From contig CAMWZE010000014.1 of assembly GCA_947178685.1 (NCBI GenBank), positions 1 through 13,123 on the forward strand: a stretch of DNA of 13,123 nucleotides, given 5' to 3'. Source of the DNA: an uncultured Porphyromonadaceae bacterium. GTDB lineage: Bacteria; Bacteroidota; Bacteroidia; Bacteroidales; Muribaculaceae. The notes below the pieces were generated by a model. The model saw only the letters and a list, made by a program, of their open reading frames with translations. It had not been told where the DNA came from and made no database searches. Position numbers and translations under genes: made by a program. Every line of letters begins with the position of its first letter. Position 1 is the stretch's first letter. Below are positions 1 to 8,295 of the stretch, piece after piece.

Positions 1-24
1 CGATATCGTCTTGAACTTCCCGAA

Positions 25-27
25 TGA
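25..27 (+). other. In-frame TGA stop inside the N-terminal domain of the TonB receptor
   Basis: Read in the receptor frame, nt 1-24 give RYRLELPE, then TGA, then KFYVSISYLGY. This is the expected pattern of a carboxypeptidase-regulatory-like domain (YxLxLPxGxYxVxISYxGY), with the stop at the position normally held by Gly. GGA to TGA is one base change, at nt 25. The two other frames do not continue the domain, so a frameshift is not the explanation. It could be a true nonsense mutation or a base-call/assembly error near a contig edge. Confidence 0.7.
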
Positions 28-2598
28 AAATTTTATGTATCCATATCATATCTCGGGTATGTCGACACAAAAACCGATATCAACATAACAGCCTCCACCA
101 AGCGCGACTTCACGTTGAAACCGAACTCCTACACACTTTCTGAAGTGGTGGTTACAGCCAGAGAGGGTGAACGATTGTCTTCCGGTTCGAAAATCGACCG
201 TTCAGCCATGGACCATCTTCAACCCTCCAGCTTCACCGATCTTCTCGAACTTCTTCCGGGAAATGTAAGTAAGGATCCTTCGCTTACCGGCGCCAACACT
301 ATAACTCTACGGGAGACCGGGAATCTTGGTGCCACCGGTTCCTCATCTGTAAACGATGACTATGCCGTATCCTCGCTCGGCACTCTCTTTGTGGTGGATG
401 GTGCTCCTCTCTCTAACGACGCCGGAATGCAAAGCATCGGCAACACATCCGATGCCACATCTCCCCACTACTCCCGCAATATCACTAATAAAGGTGTGGA
501 TATGCGCACCATTGCTACCGACAATATCGAAAGCGTCGAGATTGTAAGAGGTATACCTGGAGCCGAGTATGGCAATCTCTCTACCGGTATGGTCAACATC
601 CGTCGCATCAACCGTGCCACCCCTTTCAATGCTCGATTCAAAGCCGATGAGTACAGCAAACTTCTATATGCCGGAAAAGGTATCCGCTTCAGTGGATACG
701 ATAATGTGTTGAACATTGACCTCGGATACCTCGACGCGAAGAACGACCCGCGGGAGGCGCGGGAAAACTACAAACGCCTTACTGCCTCTGCCCGTTTCTC
801 CATGCGTCATGCCACCGCAAACGGTCCTCTCAACTGGAATATCTCAGCTGACTATACGGGATCTTTCGACAACACTAAATCTGATCCGGATCTCTCCCTC
901 CGCAAGATAGATGAATACAGAAGCTCTTTCAGTCGCGGCGCCGTCACCACCGAGCTGCGCTGGCAACCTCAGTTCAAGCTTCTTGACATGATTCAGCTTA
1001 ATGCCTCAACCGATCTTCAGAACGAAATCCTCGAACAGCGTAAACAGGTGGCTCCCACTCATCCCGCTGTAGCCCCCTCCTCAATGAATGCCGGCGTAAG
1101 CGACGGTCGTTTCATACTCGGGGAATATATCGCCGACTATCGCTCGGAGGGGAAACCTTTCAATCTATATGGCAAGCTTTCTGCATCGGGCAACGTGGGC
1201 AACAGTCATATTCGCGGCGAGCATAAAGCCGGCATTGAATATTCAATGGCCAAGAATTTCGGTCGCGGACAGGTATACGACCTTATGAAACCGTTGTCTG
1301 CTTCATGGACCACCCGTCCGCGTCGCTTCAGTGACATTCCGGCTCTCCATAATCTCAGTATTTTCCTCCAGGAACAACTCTCGATAGAGGCCGGAAAAGC
1401 CGGTTCCATAGATTTTCAGGCCGGACTCCGTCTACAATCCCTCCCGGGCCTTGACAAGGCGTATGAGCTGGCCGGCAAAATGTATGTGGATCCCCGTCTC
1501 AACCTTCTATGGCACATAGGAGATGGTTGGCGTGTCAGGCCTTTCCTCGGCGGAGGATTCGGCATGACTACAAGGATGCCTACCGTAGACTATCTTTATC
1601 CGCAGGAACATTTCGCTGATTTTGTCCAACTTAACTACTATGACGTGAATAAGCCGGAGGAACTGTCAAGAATTAACCTTATGACTTATGTTGACAATAC
1701 TGTCAACTACGACCTTCAGGCTGCACGCAACAAAAAGTGGGAGATCAGAGCCGGATTCAACATCGGTAGAAATGCCTTGTCGTTAACTTATTTCGATGAG
1801 CGGCTACGTTCCGGGTTCCGTTATCAGAGTGTTTATCAACCCTACAGCTACACTCTTTACGATTCTTCGACAATCAATCCGGAGAACCTCACCACCCCTC
1901 CCTCGCTCACAGATCTCCCCTCGGTTGAGAAAACGGTTTTAGCCGGTTATCGAACACCCTCCAACGGTACCCGCATCGACAAACGCGGACTTGAATTTCA
2001 ATTCAATTCAGCACGTTGGGACCTCCTTAAAACCGCTCTCACCGTAACCGGAGCCTGGTTTGAGAGTGTCTATTCAAATTCGCAGATGCTCTATTCTCCC
2101 GTCAATGATGTCGTCGACAATCAGGCGGTATCCGACCGTTATGTGGGTGTCTATAATTATGACGACGGGCGGCGCAATTCGCAGTTCAACACAAATTTTA
2201 TGTTTGACACGCAGATCACACGCTTCGGTCTCGTCTTCACTACCACGCTGCAGTGCATGTGGTTTGTCAAGACGCGACAGCTCTACAAAGAAGGCACTCC
2301 TCTCTATTATCTTGATGCATATGATGGCGGGTTACATCCCTTCACTGCCGAATCGGCTGCTGACCCCATGCTCTCCAAACTCGTGAAGACCTACAACGAC
2401 AATCTATTCAATACCGTCACCATACCCACGGCCCTTTACTTCAACCTGAAAGCTACCAAGAGCATTGGTAAATGGCTCAACGTGTCGGTTTTCGTAAACC
2501 GTATACTCGACTATCTGCCGGATTACCGCGTCAATGGTCTCACAATACGTCGTAATTCGGATGCCTACTTTGGTATGGAAGTCAATATCAAAATCTGA
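28..2598 (+). CDS. TonB-dependent outer-membrane receptor, 5' end interrupted and cut by window edge
   Basis: This is an outer-membrane active transporter that imports a ligand using TonB/ExbBD energy. The frame opens with the end of a carboxypeptidase-regulatory-like domain (ISYLGY, nt 46-63), followed by LSEVVVTA (nt 136-159), the usual Bacteroidota entry to the plug. The plug spans roughly nt 136-610 and contains DLLELLPG, FVVDGAPLS and IESVEIVRGIPGAEYG. A barrel of about 660 residues follows, ending FGMEVNIKI; a final Ile instead of an aromatic residue is slightly atypical. The frame is open from nt 28; upstream it hits TGA at 25-27, beyond which domain-like sequence continues to the window edge. 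The first in-frame start codon is TTG 115, which would give a protein without signal peptide or N-terminal domain, so I do not believe it is the native start. It leads a four-gene operon. No SusD partner is present and the ligand is unknown. Confidence 0.88.
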   Translation, partial: KFYVSISYLGYVDTKTDINITASTKRDFTLKPNSYTLSEVVVTAREGERLSSGSKIDRSAMDHLQPSSFTDLLELLPGNVSKDPSLTGANTITLRETGNLGATGSSSVNDDYAVSSLGTLFVVDGAPLSNDAGMQSIGNTSDATSPHYSRNITNKGVDMRTIATDNIESVEIVRGIPGAEYGNLSTGMVNIRRINRATPFNARFKADEYSKLLYAGKGIRFSGYDNVLNIDLGYLDAKNDPREARENYKRLTASARFSMRHATANGPLNWNISADYTGSFDNTKSDPDLSLRKIDEYRSSFSRGAVTTELRWQPQFKLLDMIQLNASTDLQNEILEQRKQVAPTHPAVAPSSMNAGVSDGRFILGEYIADYRSEGKPFNLYGKLSASGNVGNSHIRGEHKAGIEYSMAKNFGRGQVYDLMKPLSASWTTRPRRFSDIPALHNLSIFLQEQLSIEAGKAGSIDFQAGLRLQSLPGLDKAYELAGKMYVDPRLNLLWHIGDGWRVRPFLGGGFGMTTRMPTVDYLYPQEHFADFVQLNYYDVNKPEELSRINLMTYVDNTVNYDLQAARNKKWEIRAGFNIGRNALSLTYFDERLRSGFRYQSVYQPYSYTLYDSSTINPENLTTPPSLTDLPSVEKTVLAGYRTPSNGTRIDKRGLEFQFNSARWDLLKTALTVTGAWFESVYSNSQMLYSPVNDVVDNQAVSDRYVGVYNYDDGRRNSQFNTNFMFDTQITRFGLVFTTTLQCMWFVKTRQLYKEGTPLYYLDAYDGGLHPFTAESAADPMLSKLVKTYNDNLFNTVTIPTALYFNLKATKSIGKWLNVSVFVNRILDYLPDYRVNGLTIRRNSDAYFGMEVNIKI

Positions 2599-2602
2599 TT
2601 GA

Positions 2603-3889
2603 ATGATTATGAACCGGAAATTATACATTATCTCTTTATTAATGACACTCCTCAGTGTGAGTTGCAACGACAATCTATCCGGGTCGCTGCAACGCTTCGG
2701 TGTGGAGGTAGAAGTCTTTACCGACGATGGCAAACCGCTGCCTGATTTCGATAATGCAATCCTCACTTTCAAGAATATATCTACCGGCACCTCCTCCTCT
2801 TTCAAATACCCTATGCCGGAGGATGCAGAAGTGTTGTTGGGGCTCTATGACGTTACATTCGAGGGTGTGGCTGATGGTATGACGTATTATGCCGTTGCCC
2901 GCTCTGTCGAGATAGTCTCCAATTCCTCTCTCGTGAGAATGTCTGCATTCGTCAACCGCAATACGGATGACCTGATTATTGCCGAAGTATTCTTCTCCGG
3001 CACTCTCCAAACATCCGGCAACCAATACTACGGTGACGACTATGTGAAGCTCTATAATAATACCGACCATGTGGTGTATGCCGACGGTGTCACCCTGTTC
3101 GAAAGCAAATTCCTTACCACCGAGAAGCGTGACTATTTCCCCGACCGTATGGATGAGGGTGTCACAGTTCAAGCCTTGTACACAATTCCGGGAAACGGTA
3201 ACGACCACCCCGTGCAACCGGGCGAATATATTCTCCTTGCCGACACCGGCATCGACCATCGGCAGGTTAATCCAAATTCTTTCAACCTCTCTCATGCCGA
3301 TTGGGAATGGTATGACCTCTCAAACGTCCCCTCAAACATAGATATCGACAGTCCCGACGTTGAGAACCTTGACAAATGGTATTGCTACACCAAGAGCGTG
3401 TTCATGCTCCACAACCGTGGCTACCGGGCTGTGGGGATAGCAAGGATATCGGGTGAGAAGAACACATTCCTATCAGAAGCCGCCTATTCTTTCGACTATG
3501 AGACTGTAACTATTGCCGGCACATTCCCAATGAGCGACACCGGATATCTTATCCCTATTGATGATGTCATCGATGTGGTGAACTGTAGCGTGCCGTCGGA
3601 ATGGGCTTGGAATGTAACCCACCCCTCTCTTGACCGTGGTTTTACAGGTTGTGGCACAACTGCCAACGACAAAAACCGCTACTTCAAATCGGTTAGGCGG
3701 AAGCTGCTTTACATCACCCAAGATGGTCGCCCGGTACTGAAGGATACCGATAACTCTTCCGATGATTTCAACGGTAATGTGATTGCTTCGGAGATTGAGC
3801 TGCAGTCTACTGTCTGCGACATCAACGGTTCGGTAGCATCAACAATTACATATGATGGTGTCACTCCCATAGATGAGGTAAAGCAATAA
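2603..3889 (+). CDS. DUF4876-like lipoprotein with lamin-tail-like domain
   Basis: This 428-residue protein has a lipoprotein signal: MNRK, a hydrophobic stretch, then the lipobox LSVSC with lipidated Cys21. It should be anchored in the outer membrane, possibly facing outward next to the receptor. Residues about 33-115 look like a beta-sandwich of the Ig/carboxypeptidase-regulatory kind (VEVEVFTDDGKPLPDF). Residues about 124-330 (LIIAEVFFSGT, DDYVKLYNNTD, then a proline/glycine stretch with PGEYILLADTGIDH) resemble a lamin-tail-like fold. The arrangement matches what I recall as DUF4876; the family call is from memory. The start lies 4 nt after the receptor stop; a second ATG at 2609 (MNRKLY) is an equally good start. 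The tight spacing suggests translational coupling. A role as accessory to the receptor or as ligand binder is inferred from position only. Confidence 0.72.
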   Translation: MIMNRKLYIISLLMTLLSVSCNDNLSGSLQRFGVEVEVFTDDGKPLPDFDNAILTFKNISTGTSSSFKYPMPEDAEVLLGLYDVTFEGVADGMTYYAVARSVEIVSNSSLVRMSAFVNRNTDDLIIAEVFFSGTLQTSGNQYYGDDYVKLYNNTDHVVYADGVTLFESKFLTTEKRDYFPDRMDEGVTVQALYTIPGNGNDHPVQPGEYILLADTGIDHRQVNPNSFNLSHADWEWYDLSNVPSNIDIDSPDVENLDKWYCYTKSVFMLHNRGYRAVGIARISGEKNTFLSEAAYSFDYETVTIAGTFPMSDTGYLIPIDDVIDVVNCSVPSEWAWNVTHPSLDRGFTGCGTTANDKNRYFKSVRRKLLYITQDGRPVLKDTDNSSDDFNGNVIASEIELQSTVCDINGSVASTITYDGVTPIDEVKQ

Positions 3890-3890
3890 G

Positions 3891-5381
3891 ATGACTCTTC
3901 AAAGAATATTCAGAACATCTGTAATCGTTGTCGCATTACTTACATGCAACGGTAGCATGGCTGCCCGGAGCGATGTAGAAACAGATCCCGCTTGTGAGGG
4001 CGATATCCGTAATGCCGCGATTGAACACTCCTCCATCTTCACAGATCCTTTGGCTTTAGTGTGGAGTAATCCTGCGCTGCAGCCTTTGCGCTATCACTCT
4101 TCGCTTACGGAAGTATATGCCGGTGCCTCTCTTGCATCAGATTACTGTGGCGGTGACTTCTCTGCCTCTACATGGCTAAACAGCGAGAAGGCTAATATTA
4201 CCGGTTACGCAGGGTATGACAACGGACACTACAGTAAAGGGATTCTCTATGAGACGGACGACCCGACGATAACCGGACCTTATCTGATGTATGCCGACGG
4301 TCCGGGCACTCTCGAAAAGGAGATATACCGTTTCGGAGGCAGCTACATGGCCTTTACAGGCCGTTGGAGTGTAGGGGTTCAAGCCGGTTATCAGGCTTCC
4401 CTATCCTATCGTTCTGTTGATCCCCGGCCACGAAACGTGAGCGGATCCCTTGTAGTCAATCCTGCTGCGTCTCTGAGAATCGGTGGACGTTTTCTGTTGG
4501 GATTAGGTGTAAGATATCAACGTTATAAGCAGACCAACGATCTTAAGTTTGTAAGTGAGTTAGGTTCGAATAAAGTATATCATCTTACGGGGCTCGCAAC
4601 CACCTACAGCAGATTTGACGGCACCGCCACCTCCACCTACTACACCGGACATTCCTGGGGCGCTCAGATTGGATTGATGCCATTGAAGTCCGGATTCTTT
4701 GCTGCGGCGGAGTTCACAACCATGCAAATTACCAACTTATTGGAAGACCTAAACAATCTTCCCTTAGCCAAGACTGTCACCCCGGTCTTTTCGGGGATTG
4801 CCGGTTGGAAAAACGGAAAACGGATTTTCGCCGTAAAAGGTAACTATGAACGCCGACGCGGCACTGAAAATATCTTTGGTGATGCAGTCTCCGGACAGTA
4901 CCCTCTTATCGGGTCTCTCACCCTCTACTCACGCACTGTGCGCGACTTAGGATTGACATCCATGATGAGATTCAGAAATACAACCTGTGGATTCGACGCT
5001 TCATGGCACTCCCTTTTCGAGCAACATCTTAACCCTTTGCGTCAGATGGAATGGCAACGTTTCTCTTTCACTGCACGGGCTCAGCAACATTTGCCAATCG
5101 GCAGCTCCGGCTTCATCAGTCTCAATGGTGATCTCTCGTTATCTGTTCCTCTAAACCACTCCGTCACTGAAATGGAACCGGCTTCGGAGGATCTCCGGAA
5201 GATTACTGACGCAATTATGCGTCAATACCATATCCATTCAAATCATCGTTTCAGCGGCGGTATCGGCTGTGAGGCTCTATTCCCTGTCAAAAAGAAACTG
5301 TTGTTGGGTGGAGAGGCCGACTGGCATTATTCATTTGAAGGGATAAGGGAGGCTGTTATAGGTGTAAAATTGATGTTTTGA
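3891..5381 (+). CDS. Predicted outer-membrane beta-barrel protein (DUF6850-like)
   Basis: This 496-residue protein has an N-terminal signal peptide (RIFRTSVIVVALLTCNGSMA, likely cleavage after SMA at residue 24). The mature part is rich in alternating hydrophobic and aromatic strands (GRWSVGVQAGY, LRIGGRFLLGLGVRYQ, GLTSMMRF, GGIGCEALF) and ends in VKLMF with a terminal Phe, the typical signal for outer-membrane barrel assembly. No plug domain is present, so it is not a second TonB receptor. Near the mature N terminus, DPLALVWSNPAL resembles the segment that opens other Bacteroidota barrel families. It starts 1 nt after the lipoprotein stop, so it is surely co-translated. DUF6850 is my best memory match for a 500-residue barrel in this setting; the molecular function is unknown. 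A lipobox reading of LLTC at Cys19 is possible but poor because Thr precedes the Cys. Confidence 0.7.
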   Translation: MTLQRIFRTSVIVVALLTCNGSMAARSDVETDPACEGDIRNAAIEHSSIFTDPLALVWSNPALQPLRYHSSLTEVYAGASLASDYCGGDFSASTWLNSEKANITGYAGYDNGHYSKGILYETDDPTITGPYLMYADGPGTLEKEIYRFGGSYMAFTGRWSVGVQAGYQASLSYRSVDPRPRNVSGSLVVNPAASLRIGGRFLLGLGVRYQRYKQTNDLKFVSELGSNKVYHLTGLATTYSRFDGTATSTYYTGHSWGAQIGLMPLKSGFFAAAEFTTMQITNLLEDLNNLPLAKTVTPVFSGIAGWKNGKRIFAVKGNYERRRGTENIFGDAVSGQYPLIGSLTLYSRTVRDLGLTSMMRFRNTTCGFDASWHSLFEQHLNPLRQMEWQRFSFTARAQQHLPIGSSGFISLNGDLSLSVPLNHSVTEMEPASEDLRKITDAIMRQYHIHSNHRFSGGIGCEALFPVKKKLLLGGEADWHYSFEGIREAVIGVKLMF

Positions 5382-5410
5382 CCTTAATAAAGAAACTACA
5401 AACTATTAAT

Positions 5411-8206
5411 ATGTATATGATCAAAAGATTTCTTACTGCCATGCTTCTGGCGGTGGCTGTGGTTGGAGCTAAAGCCAATGACGCTCCTGACAGTGGTGCA
5501 ACCGGCTTGGTGGAGGGGACACTCTCCAACGGATTGAAGTATTACATAATGCCTAACGACAAACCGGCAGGTTCGGCCGATTTCTTTCTTGTTCAGAGAG
5601 CCGGATCGGTTTTCGAACGTGATGACCAACGTGGTCTCGCTCACTTTCTGGAGCATATGTGCTTCAACGGCACTGAACACTTCCCCGGCAACTCTCTGAT
5701 CTCTTATCTGGAAAGCGTGGGGGTGAAATTTGGTGCCAACCTCAACGCATATACCTCTACCGATGAAACTGTCTACAATATCTCAAAGGTACCCACAAAA
5801 CGTGTGAGCACTGTCGACTCCTGTCTGCTCATCTTGCGCGACTGGAGCTGTGCCCTAACTCTCGATCCTAAGGATATTGATGCGGAACGCGGTGTGATTG
5901 TCAATGAATGGCGTCATCGCAATTCCGCCACAAACCGTATGCTTGAGAAGGCTCTCCCCCGTATCTATCCGGGTTCCATATATGGGGAACGTATGCCCAT
6001 CGGCAAAATGGAGATTGTGGAGAATTTCAAACCTAAGGCTCTGCGCGACTTCTATCATAAATGGTATCATCCGGGCAACCAGGCTGTAATCGTCGTGGGC
6101 GATGTGGATGTGGAGGCCACCAAAAAGGAGATTGAACAGCTCTTCAGCGGCATCAAACCGGGTAAGAACCTTATAACCGAACTGCCGGAAGTAGTTCCTA
6201 ATAAGGAGATGATTGTTGAGTATGAAACTGATCCGGAACAGGGTGTCAATATGGTGCAGCTCTATTTCCGTCATCCCAAATATTCCGATCCGTTAGCAGC
6301 TGACCTGGCCACTACCATGCTGGCCTCTCGTTTCGATGAAGTTGAGCTGAGTGACGACTGTCCGCATACCTATCTCGGTGTAGGCGATGTGAAGTTCCTT
6401 CTGTCAAGAGGTGTTGATGCCTTGGTGATGCGTGGTGTGGCCAAACCGGGTCATATAGAGGATGCCGCCGCACTCTGGATTACTGAACTCAGACGTGCCA
6501 TGCAGCATGGATTCTCTAACGAAGAGGTTGACTATGCCAAGGCTCAGATGCGTAAGAATCTTAACGACAAGATTCGCAAAAGTGCATCTGAGAACAACAC
6601 TGCCATAGCCCGCAGTCTTACCCGCAGTTTCCTTGATAGAAAACCTTACGTAAGCTCCGCTAAGGATGCGTCAGACGACCTTGCCCGTTTCGACAGTTTG
6701 ACTGCTGACGACGCGATGAACTACCTTAATGCTGTCGTAAATCTAAACGGTGAGAATATGGTGGTGCTCTGTTATCTTCCGGGTAATACCGACAATCCGA
6801 CCACCATTGACACTGAAAAGATGAAAAGTAACCTGATGACGATTGCCCACACCAATCAGGATGTATTCAAGCCGGTTACAGTAGACCGTCCTTTACTTAC
6901 GGATGAGCCGACACGAGGGACGATAGTAAAAAAGGAACCCTACCACTTCCCAAACACTACACAGTACACCCTCTCCAATGGCATCAGAGTGATAGCATGG
7001 CCCAACGATAGCGTTAAAGACCAGATTTATATCCGTGGAATCGGCGAGGGTGGACTCGGACAACGTTACACAGCGGAACTCGCCCCGACAATGAAACTGA
7101 TAAACGAAATGGTGGCGGCATCCGGATTTGGCGGTTTCTCCAATCTTGAGCTTAAACGTGTGCTTGCCGATAAGGATGTGGCCGTAAGCATCAACGTGAA
7201 AAACACCGAAGAGATTGTGGAAGCCTCCACTACTACTGCCGGTCTTGAGGATGCATTCCGCCTTATCTATATTAAATCGACAGCACTGCAACCTGACGAA
7301 AAATCTTTTGCCACGATGATGACAACCGAACGCAACAAACTCAGGAACGTCGGTACTAATCCTATCCAAGTGATGGGTGATTCCATCCATCGTTGTGTCT
7401 ACAACCATCACTTGTTAGGACTCAAGAACACTCCGGCCACCCTTGATGCGGTTGACTATGCCAAGGGGCTCGACATCGTGCGCGACCGCTTTGCAGATAT
7501 GTCGGATTTCACATTCTATATCACCGGTGACTTCGATACCGACTCTATCGAAGACCTGATGGCCCGATATATCGCTCCCCTCCCCACCGGTGGCAGATTT
7601 GAGAAGTCGAAGGAGATTGATTACCGCTTCACTCCCGGCAATCATGACATCCGTTTCAAAAGGAAAATGCAGAATCCTGTTTCAGTGGTATACAACTTCT
7701 ATCACGGTCCCTCCGAGTATAATCTTGAGAATGTGCTTGCTGTGAATATCTTCAATCAGATACTGAAGATGCGTCTCCTGGCCGATCTTCGTGAAGAGAA
7801 AGGATGGACATACTCGATTCAGGGACATGGCGCTCTGACCGTGGATATGGATGGCAACTACAGTCCCATGCTTATGATGCCTGTCTATATCAAGACAGAA
7901 CCGGGACATGAACAGGAAACTGCCGATATCGTCAACTCCACTATTGAGAAGATGCTCTCTGAGGGAGTCACTCCGGAGGAACTCGACAAGGCCAAACAGT
8001 ATATGGCTAAAAACCATAAGGAGAACGCCGCTGACAATGCTTATCTTTTGTCGGTATTGAAAGTATTCGACAGATATGGGAAGGATATGCACACCTCATA
8101 TCTTGAGGTGCTCAATCAATTGAAAGATATCTCTACCCCACTCCGACCCATCACCACCAACCGCTCTCTGCTCATCATGCAGCCGGATGAGTCTGACTCC
8201 AAATAA
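5411..8206 (+). CDS. M16 family (pitrilysin/insulinase-like) zinc metallopeptidase, secreted
   Basis: This 931-residue protein comprises two fused M16 halves. A signal peptide (MIKRFLTAMLLAVAVVGAKA, probable cut after Ala22) sends it to the periplasm or further. The N-terminal half holds the inverted zinc motif HFLEH (residues 78-82, codons from nt 5642), with Glu81 as general base, and the downstream ER...VNEW segment supplies Glu159 and the third ligand Glu166, so it should be catalytically active. The second half starts near TLSNGIRVIAWPN and carries REEKGWTYS, the Arg/Tyr-containing segment of the inactive half that closes over peptide substrates. The family cleaves short unfolded peptides inside a clamshell chamber. 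I chose ATG 5411; a TTG at 5378 would overlap the previous stop but add a polar stretch ahead of the signal peptide. The tail after KDIST (residue about 908) is shorter than I expect for the family. It is the last gene of the receptor operon. Confidence 0.9.
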   Translation: MYMIKRFLTAMLLAVAVVGAKANDAPDSGATGLVEGTLSNGLKYYIMPNDKPAGSADFFLVQRAGSVFERDDQRGLAHFLEHMCFNGTEHFPGNSLISYLESVGVKFGANLNAYTSTDETVYNISKVPTKRVSTVDSCLLILRDWSCALTLDPKDIDAERGVIVNEWRHRNSATNRMLEKALPRIYPGSIYGERMPIGKMEIVENFKPKALRDFYHKWYHPGNQAVIVVGDVDVEATKKEIEQLFSGIKPGKNLITELPEVVPNKEMIVEYETDPEQGVNMVQLYFRHPKYSDPLAADLATTMLASRFDEVELSDDCPHTYLGVGDVKFLLSRGVDALVMRGVAKPGHIEDAAALWITELRRAMQHGFSNEEVDYAKAQMRKNLNDKIRKSASENNTAIARSLTRSFLDRKPYVSSAKDASDDLARFDSLTADDAMNYLNAVVNLNGENMVVLCYLPGNTDNPTTIDTEKMKSNLMTIAHTNQDVFKPVTVDRPLLTDEPTRGTIVKKEPYHFPNTTQYTLSNGIRVIAWPNDSVKDQIYIRGIGEGGLGQRYTAELAPTMKLINEMVAASGFGGFSNLELKRVLADKDVAVSINVKNTEEIVEASTTTAGLEDAFRLIYIKSTALQPDEKSFATMMTTERNKLRNVGTNPIQVMGDSIHRCVYNHHLLGLKNTPATLDAVDYAKGLDIVRDRFADMSDFTFYITGDFDTDSIEDLMARYIAPLPTGGRFEKSKEIDYRFTPGNHDIRFKRKMQNPVSVVYNFYHGPSEYNLENVLAVNIFNQILKMRLLADLREEKGWTYSIQGHGALTVDMDGNYSPMLMMPVYIKTEPGHEQETADIVNSTIEKMLSEGVTPEELDKAKQYMAKNHKENAADNAYLLSVLKVFDRYGKDMHTSYLEVLNQLKDISTPLRPITTNRSLLIMQPDESDSK

Positions 8207-8230
8207 AGCACTCCTTAGATAGTTATATCA

Positions 8231-8277
8231 AGATAGGGGCTTGTCAAAAATGCTACATTTTTGACAAGCCCCCATCT
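8231..8277. terminator. Strong hairpin between convergent genes, probable bidirectional terminator
   Basis: A perfect 17-bp inverted repeat, GGGGCTTGTCAAAAATG (8236-8252) and its complement (8256-8272), encloses a 3-nt loop CTA. After one A/C mismatch, four more pairs extend it to 8231 and 8277. It lies 24 nt after the M16 stop and 18 nt before the end of ugd on the other strand. There is no long T-run after the stem, but the A5/T5 inside the arms and the GC-rich base resemble many Bacteroidota intergenic terminators. It likely ends both the receptor operon and ugd. Confidence 0.8.
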
Positions 8278-8295
8278 ATTCGCTGAGCAAGAAAC

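Noticed and set aside
25..27. TGA read as glycine (genetic code 25)
   Set aside because: The sequence is clearly Bacteroidota, and other genes here end in TGA at natural family ends (5381, 10861, 12116), so TGA is a stop in this organism.
115..117. TTG 115 as the natural start of the receptor
   Set aside because: It would begin a few residues before LSEVVVTA, leaving no signal peptide and no N-terminal domain; coding sequence of the same domain continues upstream to the window edge.
28..5381. Polysaccharide utilisation locus (SusC/SusD type)
   Set aside because: No SusD, no carbohydrate-active enzyme, and the receptor lacks the usual SusC partner context; the second gene is not SusD-like.
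5378..5410. TTG 5378 start of the M16 peptidase overlapping the previous gene
   Set aside because: It adds a polar prefix before a perfectly good signal peptide starting at ATG 5411; the ATG is the better start.
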